DNA of 64,000 nucleotides. Source: Enoplosus armatus. Its lineage: Eukaryota; Chordata; Actinopteri; Centrarchiformes; Enoplosidae. The position numbers and the translations under genes are program-made. Within the stretch, counting starts at the first letter, position 1. Every line of letters starts with the position of its first letter. The stretch is from the NCBI RefSeq assembly GCF_043641665.1, contig NC_092181.1, positions 9,443,057 through 9,507,056 on the forward strand, given 5' to 3'. Below the pieces are notes generated by a model, which did not search any database, had not been told where the DNA came from, and worked only from the letters and a program-made list of their open reading frames with translations. This document shows positions 24,761-37,927 of this stretch, piece by piece.

Positions 24761-26202
24761 GTTTGAGTTATTGTTACGGAGGTTGCTTCCTGTGCTTTGT
24801 GTGTGTATACACTGGCTCTTTCATTATCATTATCATCATATTGGTCAGGTGTCGACTGGATATACTGCCACTATGTGTAGAAGACACTGAGAATGAACAG
24901 GCTCAAAGCGGTGCATGGACTGCACAGGCTTTCACCCGGATTGTCTCATTGCCAGACCTTGTGTGTGTGCATGTGGAGTCATCGTGGCAAAATGTGGTCC
25001 TGGAGACGCCTATTGCAGCGGGAGCTACCACAGAAGTGGCTTTGAGTTCTTTGCCAGGTGTTTATATGTCTGTCGGTGGGCAGATTTAGTCAACACGATC
25101 TCACGGGTCTCAACCGCGCAAGATGCAGAAATGAACCTTTGTTGTTTGTTTTAAGTCACGGCTCATTGTTAAAGGTCCCATATTGTAGAAAACCGCGATA
25201 GAATATAGAGCTGAAATGAGCATAATATGGGACGTAATACATGGCTGCCGAGTACTCATGTAATAATGTAGTAATAACTGCCGAGAACTTGTGTAATAAT
25301 GACTGCAGAGAACTCATGTAATAATGTAGTAATGACTGCCGAGCACTCGTGTCATCATGTAGTAATGACTGCCGAGAACTTGTGTAATAATGTAGTAATA
25401 ACTGCCGAGCACTTGTGTCATCATGTAATAATGACTGCCGAGAACTTGTGTAATCATGTAGTAATGACTGCCGAGAACTCATGTAATAATGTAGTAATGA
25501 CTGCTGAGCACTCGTGTTATCATGTAGTAATGACTGCCGAGAACTTGTGTAATAACGTAGCAATGACTGCCGAGCGCTCGTGTAATACTGTAGCAATGAC
25601 TGCCGAGCACTCGTGTCATCATGTAGCAATGACTGCCGAGCACTCGTGTAATAATGTAGTAATAAATGCCGAGAACTCATGTAATAACGTAGTAATAACT
25701 GCCAAGAACTCGTGTAATAATGTAGTAATGACTGCCGAGAACTTGTGTAATAATGTAGCGATAACTGCCGAGCACTCGTGTGATAATGTAGTGATAACTG
25801 CCGAGAACTTGTGTAATAATGTAGTGTGTGTGTGTGTGTGTGTGTGTGGTACACTACTGGAGAGTAATGACCTGGTCAACATGGAATGCGCACTTATAAT
25901 GTGCCATAGACCTTCGCAATGAATCTAAACCAAGGAAAGACATGAGGGGTTGATCGATGAAGACACGTGCATGCGCGGGTTCGCAGAAAGAATTGGAATG
26001 TAACCTGCATGAGGTGTAATGCGAAGATCCGCTCTAATATGACTGATGTCCTGTTAACGACATTGGGAACCATGCGCATTTAGACTACCCTAAATATCTA
26101 CAGCTTCAGTCTTCTCACGGAGTGTTTCGTGGTTTAGCTTTTCTGTCTGGATGTCGTAGTGGCTCACCAAATCCACTTCACTGATGTTAATAGGCTTTGA
26201 TT

Positions 26203-26251
<49 letters not shown>

Positions 26252-26739
26252 CAAGAGAGAGTCGGACCACTTGTGACGTTAGAGGAATGTTGATACGTGC
26301 TGGTATTTGACAATACATGCACGCACACACACACAGCAGTGGCGTTAAACACAACGTGTAAGTTATGGAAACGCATTGTTGAGCTTTTCACACCTACAAA
26401 TCATCCAACATGTAAGAACACACACACACACACACACACGCGTAAGCATGAAGCATACGTATGTTTCACATTAGGTGAAGTGAGACCAGTCCAGCCACAC
26501 ACCAGCCTTTTCCCCCCAGAAATTTCTCTTTGTCTTTTCCTCCTCCTTTTTCTTTCACTCCCCCCCCCCCATTAGTGTGTATGCGTCCATGCCACCGCAC
26601 CTCTAATTGAAAGAGGTGCGATGAATGTCTTTTCATCGCCAGACTCTTTCACAACTTCGAACGATTTGTCCACCTGCTGTCTGTCTCTGTGTCCCTAAAT
26701 GTTGCGTTTCAGCCAGACCTTTTCAGTTTTATATCATTG

Positions 26740-26780
<41 letters not shown>

Positions 26781-29700
26781 AGTATTTTCAGAGGAAGTTT
26801 ATTTTTTTACAATTTGGATGATTTTAACCTGTTTTGAGCTCACACACCCCAGCAGCTTGGTTTTCGGGAACTGTCCCTTTGACAACTGCCCATTAGTAGC
26901 ATATTCGTCCAGTTCTCATCTTAGCTTTCTCTTTTTCGTTGGCTATTCTTTCAACGCTGTCTGTCGTGGGGGAAAATGGAATTTACATTACTGATATTTG
27001 CTTCAGTTGTTGTTGTGGATGTCCTTCACTTTACAGCTAAGTCTCATTCACTCATTCGCACACTGATGGCTGACCGAGCTGCCACGCAGGGTGCTTGCCT
27101 CCATCGGGGGCAACTTAGGGTTCAGCGCCTTGCTCAAGGACACTTCGACATGACGGGGGGGAGCCAGGGGACCGAACCCCCGACCCGCTCTACCCTGCTC
27201 TTCCTCCCGTGCAAGTGTCTTAAATCATGAATAGCTGCTCATCAAAGTGCAAAGTGGAATGTCCCAGTCTTCTCTTCAGCTTTTATATCTAAATCCACAT
27301 ATATTGAGTTGTTCCCCATTGTTTTGATTCATGCTACATAATTAGAGCTTGCCAGTTAGCTGCATTAACTCATTACAAAGTTACACGAGGCTACTATGAC
27401 AATCCACTTGTCTTTCAAAAATACCCGTATTACCTGCATCGACAGCCGGCTAGAAGACAACCACGACAGAGGGTTAGAGGCTGTAAGACATGGTGGCCCT
27501 GGCATTGTGAAGAGCAATGTCAGTGCGGAAGACATGAGGTGGAAGAGAGACTGAAAGGAGACGCGAAAGGATGAACAGTTATTAAAGAGGAATGGGGAAA
27601 AGAAAACAGGAAGAATTTAACTAGAGAAAACAAATACCAAGGTCATGTGGTCTTAGCATAGCAAACAGCGGCGCTGCTGTAGTCACAGAAAGATATCAGC
27701 GACTCTCCACCTATCTGAAGTTGACCCAAGAGGCCTGTCTTTGATGGAGATGTTTATTTGCCCACAAGCTGCTTCCTCCCAGTCTCCCGATCAGCTAAAC
27801 TGCTCTGAGCCGTATTTTATCCATTTAAGGATCAAGGTTCAAGGTTTATTTATTTATCATCGGGCAACACAGGGTTGTTGTTTTTTTTTTTTAACTTGCA
27901 GATAAGCCTCCGGGCTCTTTGAATCCACTCCTGCACATACAGGCCGATCGTCTTGGTAATTTCTGTCTCTAAATTCGTCTCTTCATCTTTTCTTGTCTTC
28001 TCCTGGAATGTCACATATTACTTTCTAGTCTCGCGAGTTGACTGGCAGGTAGGCATTTCTTAAGAAGGAGGGGATGAAAGCTTTGAGCTTATACGCTTAT
28101 CAAGAAAATGTATTCCCTCAAGGCTATGATTACATTTGATTTTCTAGTATATATCAGTGCCAGAAACAATGGGTCTACCAGGCGGATGATGTGGGTTCTT
28201 GGGGGTTTTAGGTAAAACATATAAGAAGGCTTTCACGGGAAACTCATTCAGCAATAATTTTGACTCCTTAGAAGAAATATCACCATCAAGAAACCCCTCT
28301 TTAAGTAATGTTCGCAGCTTCCTTGGGTATTCCGTGGTTGGGTTGCATTTCACTTTACTATTATTTCACATAAAAAGATGTATTCTCAAGTTGTCTGACC
28401 AACTTCATTGGCATAATTGGCCATAATGACAATGGCAACCCCCTTTGTCAGCAGCTTTAATGGACAATGGACCTGTATCTCAAGTTCAGACAATGCTTTC
28501 GGATGATTTTGAGTGAAACTTTTCTTTTTAAAATGGCTTTCAAATTACAGTTCAAGTCCGCAGTATGTATGGTTTCTATTCTTGGTTGGGTGAAAACTGT
28601 TTTTCATTTTTCATGAAGAATTCTTTTCGTCTTACATCTTTGAGAAATTTCTGCAGTTGTTCAAATGGACTCACAGATGGGGTGGGAATAAAGGAGAGAC
28701 CAACTGACAACTGCCGATTCCTTCCCTGGCCTTGGGATCTGGTCCGTCGATGGTCTGAATCGATCTCTTCCTCTTGCCCTGCCACGTGCATTCGGCTTTG
28801 GACGTCTGCTGGTCTAGGGTTTCGGGTGGTGGGAACTGGCTCTTGTTCAAAACAAAGGGAGAGGCAGAATGGCTCGAGGAGTTGTGTTGGGCCTTCTTCT
28901 TCTTGTTTGAGGTGGTGGAGTTAAGTCAACACTCTAATCTGGAAAATTTAATTATCCACTTATGGAGAACTGGGCCCAGCCCTCGCTATTTTTGCATCAA
29001 AGACCGAAAATAATAACGGAAATAAGTCTTGGGACTTCATTGTGTTGTTTGTGACTTATTATCCCCTTTCTCACGATGTCAAATGAACTAACGCAAAATT
29101 AAAGTCTTGCTGGCATTTGATCATCAACTAAAGTATTGGACTCAGGTATAGATCGTAGTTTTTAGCACCAAGTGAGTTAGACCAGTGAACAAGGCAAATA
29201 TCATGGAGCATAAGTACCTTGGCGAGTGAATCAGCCAATAATAATGATAATAATAATAATTTATGGCCTTGTTTTTAGTAGTGTTTGCAAAAGCAGATGT
29301 CTTAGGGATGAAATGGAGCAATGACTGGGGAAAGTAAGACCACCAGTTAGATCCTCTGGAAACCTCTTGATTAGAAGTTGGATCATATGCATAGCAAAAT
29401 ATGAGCTACTTATACCTTTCCCAACAGTCTGAATTCAGAGTTGAGGGGTTGCTCATCTCTGCCCTACAAGAGGACATTTAGATTAAACAAAGAGCTGAGC
29501 CATAAAGATTGAAATGCAAAGGGGACCACCTTTGCATCTGCACCCAGGGGTTTAAGTCTTCAACTCCCGCACGTCTGTCTTGTGTCCTGTGTCTGGCCAA
29601 TCCGTTTGACTTGTCTAACATGTCTTTAAAATATCATTGCTGGAGAAGAGCAAAATGTTTTTTAGTATGTATTGCAGAGCAGCACTGCTGAAAAACTGCC

Positions 29701-31362
29701 GTAAGCCAAACAACTTTGAGAAAATTACGTATTTTTGTTCAGGCTGACGGTTCAATCGGAGAGAGACGGTAAAATCATAGTCTCCTCACTTGGTTCTGCT
29801 GCATAATATTCAATCATAAAGAACTGTGTGCGATTCTAAAGCTTGGTAAACCCAGCTACTGTATGTAAGCATTTTGTATTCCAAACACGCCATAGTAGAA
29901 ATTCCAGAGATGTCTTATTTCATTTGAAATCCCAGAGACATCTCACCAAAGATAATCCTCTGATACTTCCCTCGCCCTCCATGTTACCATTCACACGCAT
30001 ACAGATCTGAGGAATCCCATTTCTTGAACCAATGAAGCGCCCAGCGTTCTGTCCCAGGCAATTCCTGCAGATCAGATAGAGAAGAGATGATGACACAGGT
30101 GATACTCTTTTTTTTTTGAGTAAACATAAACATTTTGAAGATCAGGTAAAATGAATCTGTCAGGTGAGATTAGCCTGGATTTTGTTGTAGAAATTTGACC
30201 TTTTCTGTCACAGTTATCAACAACCTCCTAGGAGTGTCCCAGAAAGGAGACTTCAAAACATACTCGCAGCAACAAGCCTTGTATTATATCAGCTTATCAA
30301 GCTCTTATGGGTAACCTGCTTGCCAACAGTTTCCCACCTGCACATTTTGCAAACATAAAAAACCCCCCAAGTGTTTTATTACTGGTTTGATCCACCGACC
30401 CCTGAGAAACACATCAGGTACGCTTTGGATCGATACACTCATCATAGTTTGACCGCCTGCCATTTGGCTCCATACAGCCCATTAAATTACAGTGCACTGG
30501 CAGCACAGTTTTACATTGAGGGTTGATGCTGGAGGATTCAGTCGCCCTGAACGATGAACCGAAATAGTTGGGCTTTCTTTATTGACCCCAAGGGGGATGT
30601 CGGCTGCCCGGCTCTCAGAACCCACTGGGCACCACACTAAAACACCAAACAGCCAAACAGACACACTTAGAGACTAGCTGGTGAGCACAGTGGACCATTT
30701 AGCAGCTAGAAGTGTTGTGTTCATGGTGATTGGAGGTTTAATGCCATTCACTGGACTAGACTAGAAACTACAGGTAGAAGAGGCAAGCTGCAGGGACGCT
30801 GGCTGTGGTTCCCGGTGGCTCAGAGGTCAGTGTCTTTGGTAGTAGACTGGAGTCCTACAGAGGGCAGCGTCCAGTGTTTGATGGTGTGGAACTCTGCGAG
30901 GGCCACTAAATGCGTCCTGTCAGCGACCACCTTAACATGTACACCAAGGGTTTTCAAAGACTTACACTGTGGGTCCACCTCAGACAAAATTTAGACGACT
31001 AATCGTGTGTCTTCAAGTGTGACTCAACGTATCCACATTGTGATTCCGAGGTCGGGCTTTCCTGGGCAACAGATTGCGCGTGTCAGTCGATATTCCGTCT
31101 GGTCGACAAAGCTCATTTGCTCACTATTCTGCTGTATTATATGAATTGAATTGAATTGAATATTATATGAAGCTTGGATATTAGTAATAGAAGGATTTCA
31201 AATCAACAATTTCGCTTAAGTGGTTATTTTCATTGGTAAGTAGCGATATAATATGCAGGTGGGAAGTTGTGATTCAGTGTGCGTGATTTTCCATTGCATA
31301 CAGTCAGGAAACCCCCTCTGGGGGTGTTAGGGTTAGCAAGAACATCTCACGAGTCTATTTTA

Positions 31363-31415
<53 letters not shown>

Positions 31416-32503
31416 TCAGGTGTCCAGTAGCCAACAGGACATGTCCTGCTGGTCAGACTTGGAGCAGCAGCCAGTGTCGGTGTGTCAGCGTGACCGTCGA
31501 TGTGAACCACAATCCCCTTCCTCCACCACTGCCCCCTCCACGGCCCTCCCAACAGCGCTTTGGTGAGTATTTGCCCACAAACAGATTTATGCTGTAACTG
31601 GTCCAGAAACCACTGTAGAGGGAACTGTATTTGCTGATTTCCCCTGCAGTAACTTAGAAAAGAGGAAGAAAATCATGAAATTACAGCCACTGATAGGCAT
31701 ACAGTAGGTCTAACAGAGTAGATAAGGACAGCCAGTGTGTGTGGTCATGTGAATGGGTCTTTATTTTTGCGCGTCCTTAGTACCTGATATGAAACCTAAA
31801 TAGATTAAATCATAGCCCGAAATGAATGATGTCGACAGGAAAACAGCATTTAATGTGGAAATACTACAACGACCATTCCTTAAATTCACTACAACTAATG
31901 GGAGCTCTCATGTGGGGGAATCTTTAACCGGCATTCTCTTTTTTCAGTTTTGACCACCTCCCATTTTACCCATGGACTGTTTGCTTTAGAGTTTTGGCAT
32001 TTACCTCCTGTCCAAACCTTTCCCACTTAGTGGCTGATAGAAGCTTACTGTAGATACACTGTGTATACCGTATGTCACCCAATGAGCAACGGGGGACTGC
32101 AGTGCAGAAACGCCAAACCAGGTGCCAAACAGCGCGTTGATTGCGCCATTGATCGAATCTCATGGATGCTCGTCTCCTTGTGAACAGCTGGCGCAGTGAA
32201 GAGAGTTGAGGGTCAGATCCCAAAAAGCCAATGCTGCAGATCAACCCCACACAATGCAGTGCAAATAAATACAGTAGCTGCCATCAAATACGACCAGTGG
32301 CCGGTGTGGCTTGTTGCTGCACGATGACGTGTCCCCAGGGCCTGCAGTGAGCACACACATACCAAACACTGGAGCAAACACACACTGTTAGTAGAGCCAT
32401 CTTTCTCTATGTTAGTCTTTGTGACAGGAGAATGTTCAGTGTGTTCACTGAGGAGTATTTATGACTGCAGTGTGTTTGTTGAGAGTGTGTGTTTGTGAGT
32501 TCC

Positions 32504-32537
<34 letters not shown>

Positions 32538-35500
32538 GCTATGATAACACTCCGGACTCAGTATAAACAAATGAGAAACAGGAGAATGCGGAGACCCCAG
32601 AGAAGCAGACTCTCACGCAGACAAATACACACTTCCACAGTATGTATTACGGGGCCCAAACAAAAGGTCTGCGAAAGATAGCAGGAGATACTTTGTAGTG
32701 TCGAACTGGATCTCACACACAAAAAGCCTGGGGGTGAATCAGAAAGGCCTTGATGAAATAATGTGTCCCTCAAGAAATAATGGCCTTAAACTTTCCTCCA
32801 AATACCATAGGTCCATTCTCACCACAAACGGCCGAATATTGTTCAGTCTGATATGATACACCTTGAAAATAAAACACCTACATCAGAATGCTGTTTGTTG
32901 TTCAACACCAGAGCCCCCCCCCCCAGGGCTGTGTGCTCAGCCCCCTCTTGTTCACACTGCGTACATGCGACCGCAAGCCCCGACATGGAGAGAGCCCTGT
33001 TGCGGGCGACGCCACCTGCCGCCATTTTTGGTAATTGGTTCATTGAGATCAGAGTTGACGCAGCTCTCTCCCCACATGGCTCTGGGCTGTGGGAGAACCC
33101 GTAGGCGTATGCCAGAAGGGGGGGACAAAAGTGTCCGCATTCCAGCTTTAAGGAACATTAAGCATCCCTGGCTGGAAACATTACAAAAATGGCATGGGAT
33201 GCGCACGGCCCCAGGACAGGAGGGCTCCGCAGAGGGTGATTAAAACCACCCGTAACATCATTTGAACCCATCTGCCCAGGTGAGGTGCCAGCGCCGAGCC
33301 CAAAGGACACTAAAACGGGATACCCCACCGCAGCCGCAGCCCGTCCACCCTGCGGACATCTGGCGAGCGACACAGGAGTACCTGCTGCAGCAGCACCACC
33401 AGACAAGCTTTCCTTAAGGCTGTGAGGCTCCTCAACTCCGCCTCGTCCTTCGCACAGATAACTGACATGGAACTTTCTGTTATGCTGGTTTTGCACCATA
33501 CCGCTACCTTTTTGCTCTACCCTCATGCCTTTCTCTTAGCACTATAATTTAACCCCCTCTTTAACCTCTTCAGGGAGGATTCATTTGTTTGTCACAAACT
33601 ACAAAGTGAAATAAGAACAGGAAAATGAATGCCTAATTTAAAGCTAGTAATCAAAAGGACACTGTGGCAGACTGCACTTTACACGGCTCATTTTCACTTT
33701 ATATACTTACACACACACAATACGTTACAAAACTCCTGACCTCACTGAGCCCGAGACCAAAACAAACCATCCTGTTGCGCTCAGCCCCGCATCCTGATAG
33801 AAGACTTCACCGCAGCCAAGACCTGTTTCCTGCGCCGTTTGTTTCTCAAGTGGATTTTGGCACGGTGTCCATTCTTAAGGGCATTCTAGCCAGGGCTTTC
33901 ATGAGGCAGGCTGGTAAAACAACAAGCGGAGGTGATGCAGTTTGATTGTGCCCGCTGCCAATCAAGTCCCACAGGCTCGACTGAACGGGTTCAAGAACTC
34001 CTTTGCCCCTCGCTCTGTCACACTTTGAAAATCAGAGTGTGGGCTCTCAGTAGGCTTCTGTGATCCTGCGTGGACTAAGCTTTTTGCTGTTTTGGTTAAA
34101 TGTGATGAAAATGATGCAAGGTACACATTTCAGAAAGATATTCTGATAATAAGGTGAAATCAGTCAATCATTCAGTATCGTCAGGTCCCAGTTGAATTAA
34201 AGCAACATTGGGGTTCCTGTGTCATCTTTCACTGCAAGTGAATTTGTCAGAAGATAAAAAAAAATCTTACACTACCCATGATCCCGTCCCAATGATATAC
34301 TGGAGCAAGCCACTGCCTTGTTGATATTAAGTCACAGGATTTAGCTATAGCTTTATATATATAGCTAGCTAGCTTTAGGGATGTTTGGCAACATTTGGTA
34401 CTGTCGGGAATACAGTTTGAACCAACACCCTGTTTAATGTCAGACAGCTACCCCAACCAGCCCGCTGGTGAGGAACAATAAGGAAGAAAGACGCGAATCA
34501 AGTCACAGTCAAGCGACACGTGGAAAAACTCAACAGCGACGTGCCTCTCCAGGAACAACGCTTTGGTTACTCAGCATGAGCCACAGAAGCCGCTGTAGGC
34601 CGCCTGGAATACTTTTGTTTTTGTGTTGCGGAATTGTGCTTTGGTCAAACTTGAAGGCATGGTGGAAAAAAAGAAAGAATGCAGGGCGGAAAGGAATTTG
34701 CGCAAATCAAGAAATATTCTCTGGCTCCCCCATTGAGACAAAGCAACTTTAAAGTTGTTTTGATGTAGTTTTGTGCTTCATCTAATGATTTTGGACAACC
34801 ACCTTCAGATATAATCTATGGAGAAAGTGTTGTTTCTTTTTTAGGTTAAAGGTTTTTCTCTCCAGATAAAAAAAAAGAAATGGGAGCTTCCCAAAAACAA
34901 TATTGATTCCAAACATGGCTTCCATATGATATCCTGGGATGGAGCAATTTGGGGTGGAGTGATCACACATGTGTTGCTTCGTTCCCACAGAGAGACACAC
35001 TACGCAGCCCATTGCACATTTACTTCCGGTAAAAGGTAAACAAGGTTCTTCTTCTTCTCATGGGCGTCTTCCGGTCTGATCGGCGGCCAATCACGTAGGA
35101 GGATGGTCAGCATGACGTCGGGTTGCGTTTCTCCAAAAGTTGAATCTGTCTCAACTTTTCGCTGCAGCGGCGCTGCATTTTTTTGGTTTTTAAATTATAC
35201 AATTATTTGGCTGCAATTTCCAAGAAATTTCAAGCTTTCAAGTTACTTGCTAATTATTATATTATATTATAATTTGTGTTACCTGCGTATTGGACACTAT
35301 CAGAATATAATTATTAACTATTGTTGGGGTAATTTGGGTGTAATTTCAAAGAAATTTAAAATACGTTACTATCTAATTATCACCTACTTACCACGACATT
35401 TGCCGACCTGTAAAATGAAGCGTTACCAATAAATGCTTTCTACTCTTGAATTGCATGATTTGCTCCCTTAAATCTGTTCCCTGAAACTAAGCAATGGTGA

Positions 35501-36018
35501 CTGAATCGTGTGACATGTTCCCTCAAATGAAGCATTTGTGGTGTTTAAGTTGTTTTGTCATACTGATAAGTTGCGCCTTTGATTTATCTAACTTTCTATC
35601 CTTGAATTATGTAATATGTTCCCTCAAATTAATGATACACTCAATAATGACATATTTGTTCCCTTAAATGAATAGTTTGTGCCCGAATTTACATAGTTTG
35701 TTCCCCCAAATGAATGATTTGTGCTTTTTAGTTCAATGTTTTGTTCCCTCAAATTAATACTTTGCTCTCTGCAATGAATAATTTGTGTCCTGATATTACA
35801 TAACGTGGTTTTTAATTGCTAAATTGTTCCCTCATTTGAACAACTTGCTGTTGAATTGTGAAACTTCCCACCATTCCGTTTACGGCCTTACATTATGTAA
35901 TATGTTCCCTCAAATATATAACGTGCTCGCAAGTTATGCCATTTGTTCCCCTCAATAAATATTTTGCGCCGCCAAATGACATAATTTGTTGCCTCTAATT
36001 AATAATATGTATCCTTGA

Positions 36019-36051
<33 letters not shown>

Positions 36052-37086
36052 ATTTTCTGTAGTAAAACTGGGTCAGTTTGGGAGAAGCAACATGTAGCAT
36101 TTTATCAACCCCGACCCGATACAATAAATGCTACTTATGAAAAGTGTTCTCCACTGAGACTTTGCCATACTTTCAGTTGTGTGTTGAAGATTTTGTTCTG
36201 CTTGGGGCTAAATAAAGTTCTAATTGAAGCTCACTACACAGATTTAGGTCGTAAAAGTCTGTGCTGGAGTAGACACAGCTTGCATTTTGTCAGCAGTAAA
36301 CTGTGTGGCTGTGTGTTAGCTGTGTTTGTTCATCTGTGGACACACACACACGCACGCACACACACGCAGCATGTGTGAATGGAACAGTCTGAACACCCGT
36401 TTGTCAGTTTCTCAGCTAAAAAGATGATTTGCCGGTATTGAAAGAGAACCATCTGTGTTGCACCCAAGAGCTTGGCAAATCCGTCCCAGGAATTTTTCTC
36501 GCATAGCCGCATAGTTTATCAGTGTCATCAAACTTCTGTCACACACGTTTTTATTGCAAGCTCGTGTTTTCAGTAATAACCAACACTTACTGCAGTACTT
36601 TGCATGGGGGTATCATTTGTTTCCTGAACAATGTACGGCAGCAAACGACAACGTGCGCAACCTTCGCATTTCACTTCACAAATCTAAACACTGACACCCG
36701 TCAGGCTGATATACTTGTATTCACTCTGTGCCTGTACCCCTCCTTCTGTCTCTACAGACGTATTCCCAGCGAACGTATGTGGCCCAGATAAGGACCTGGA
36801 CGTGGAAACCTGCCAGTGCGTGTGCCAGCGCGGGGTCCAAAAAGACTGCGGCCCGAACCGACACCTGGACCGCGGCACCTGCCAGTGCGTTTGCAACGCC
36901 CCGCCTGCCCCCTCCTGCCCGCCGAACCACGTCTTCAGCAGGGAGACCTGCCAGTGCACGTGCAGCAAGGCGTGTCCGCGGCACCAGCCCCTCAACAAAA
37001 CCAAGTGCTCCTGCGAATGCAACGAGTCGCCCAATAAGTGTTTCCTAAAAGGGAGGAGGTTTCACCAAGCCACATGCAGGTAAGTG

Positions 37087-37119
<33 letters not shown>

Positions 37120-37877
37120 CCGCATACACACACACACACATAGACAGACAGGGGAAAACCCGGAGACACAGGGTTAAATAATAATAAATGGAGGCAAGGC
37201 CCGGGACCATGACAACAGCGCGCCTGTTCACCCGCCCATCCATCCGTCTGTCCATTTTCAAACTTTTCATCGGTATTTCGAGTATATATACTGTATTACC
37301 CTGTGACAGAAACACACAAAGTAGATGAATATAGCCCATAATAGGCCAATGATACGCTCACTGTAAGCCTCTATAGGAATATCGCAGGGTATTATAGCAA
37401 ATATCTACAGCAAGAAGTGTTTCATGGCCATATAGAGAATATCTGCACCTACAGACGACCAAACAATTTTCCCACACACAATGATGCCCTCTTATTTTAA
37501 CTTTAAGTCTACGTTGCTGTATTTGTAGTATCGCATTGCCATGAGTTATGTGAAGCCGAGTGGAATGGGAATAGAGTGAATATCTCATTTATGCACCAGT
37601 CAGTCAAATGAATGGCTATGTTGCTGTGATTATGGCGAGGCATTTGGCGGCTGCGAGGTTCACGTTACACTTGCATCACCCCTAGAGCAGACAACCCCCA
37701 CTCTAACACACACACACACACACACACACGTACATTCACACACTGATGATGTTGGTGGCTGGTTCGGCAGTGGTAGGCAGTTATTGCAGTGAACCTGGTG
37801 TGTAATACAAGACCTCAGTGCGCTAATGACTTCTCCAAGCTGTCACTTAACCATTTCCTCTCCTCGCACGGGAGGAA

Positions 37878-37927
<50 letters not shown>

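Larger units (their letters stand above)
24512..31419 (+). other. vegfc: vegfc intron 4
   Basis: A 6908-nt intron (GTAAGT...TGTTCAG). It begins with two (CA)n tracts (24549-24583, 24728-24756) and then carries the 33-bp minisatellite at about 25230-25823. Further in are (TG)n and (CA)n tracts near 25824, 26206, 26421 and 26743, a teleost-type repeat at about 27025-27190, a Penelope-like RT remnant at about 28145-28800, and a (TC)n tract at the acceptor. The stretch 29000-31100 shows only short AT repeats and no gene. Confidence 0.9.
31563..36757 (+). other. vegfc: vegfc intron 5
   Basis: A 5195-nt intron (GTGAGT...CTCTACAG). It contains (TG)n at 32507-32535, a degraded LINE (about 32905-33450), the diverged 21-bp array at about 35437-36015, an (ATT)n tract at 36018-36049 and a (CA)n-like tract near 36340-36366. 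Nothing recognisable was seen between 33600 and 35400 beyond short AT-rich stretches. Confidence 0.9.

Noticed and set aside
25156..25922. Long open frames on both strands (more than 200 codons) as a novel repetitive protein or CRISPR-like array
   Set aside because: They are produced by a 33-bp tandem repeat with a period divisible by three. There are no unique spacers between repeats, no cas-like genes, and the host is a vertebrate.
32843..33526. Overlapping open frames in vegfc intron 5 as an unknown gene
   Set aside because: They are pieces of a decayed LINE polymerase in shifting frames, with recognisable RT strings.
36684..37034. Minus-strand open frame opposite vegfc exon 6
   Set aside because: It is a shadow of the GC-rich, cysteine-repeat exon on the + strand, which has matching splice sites and strong homology.
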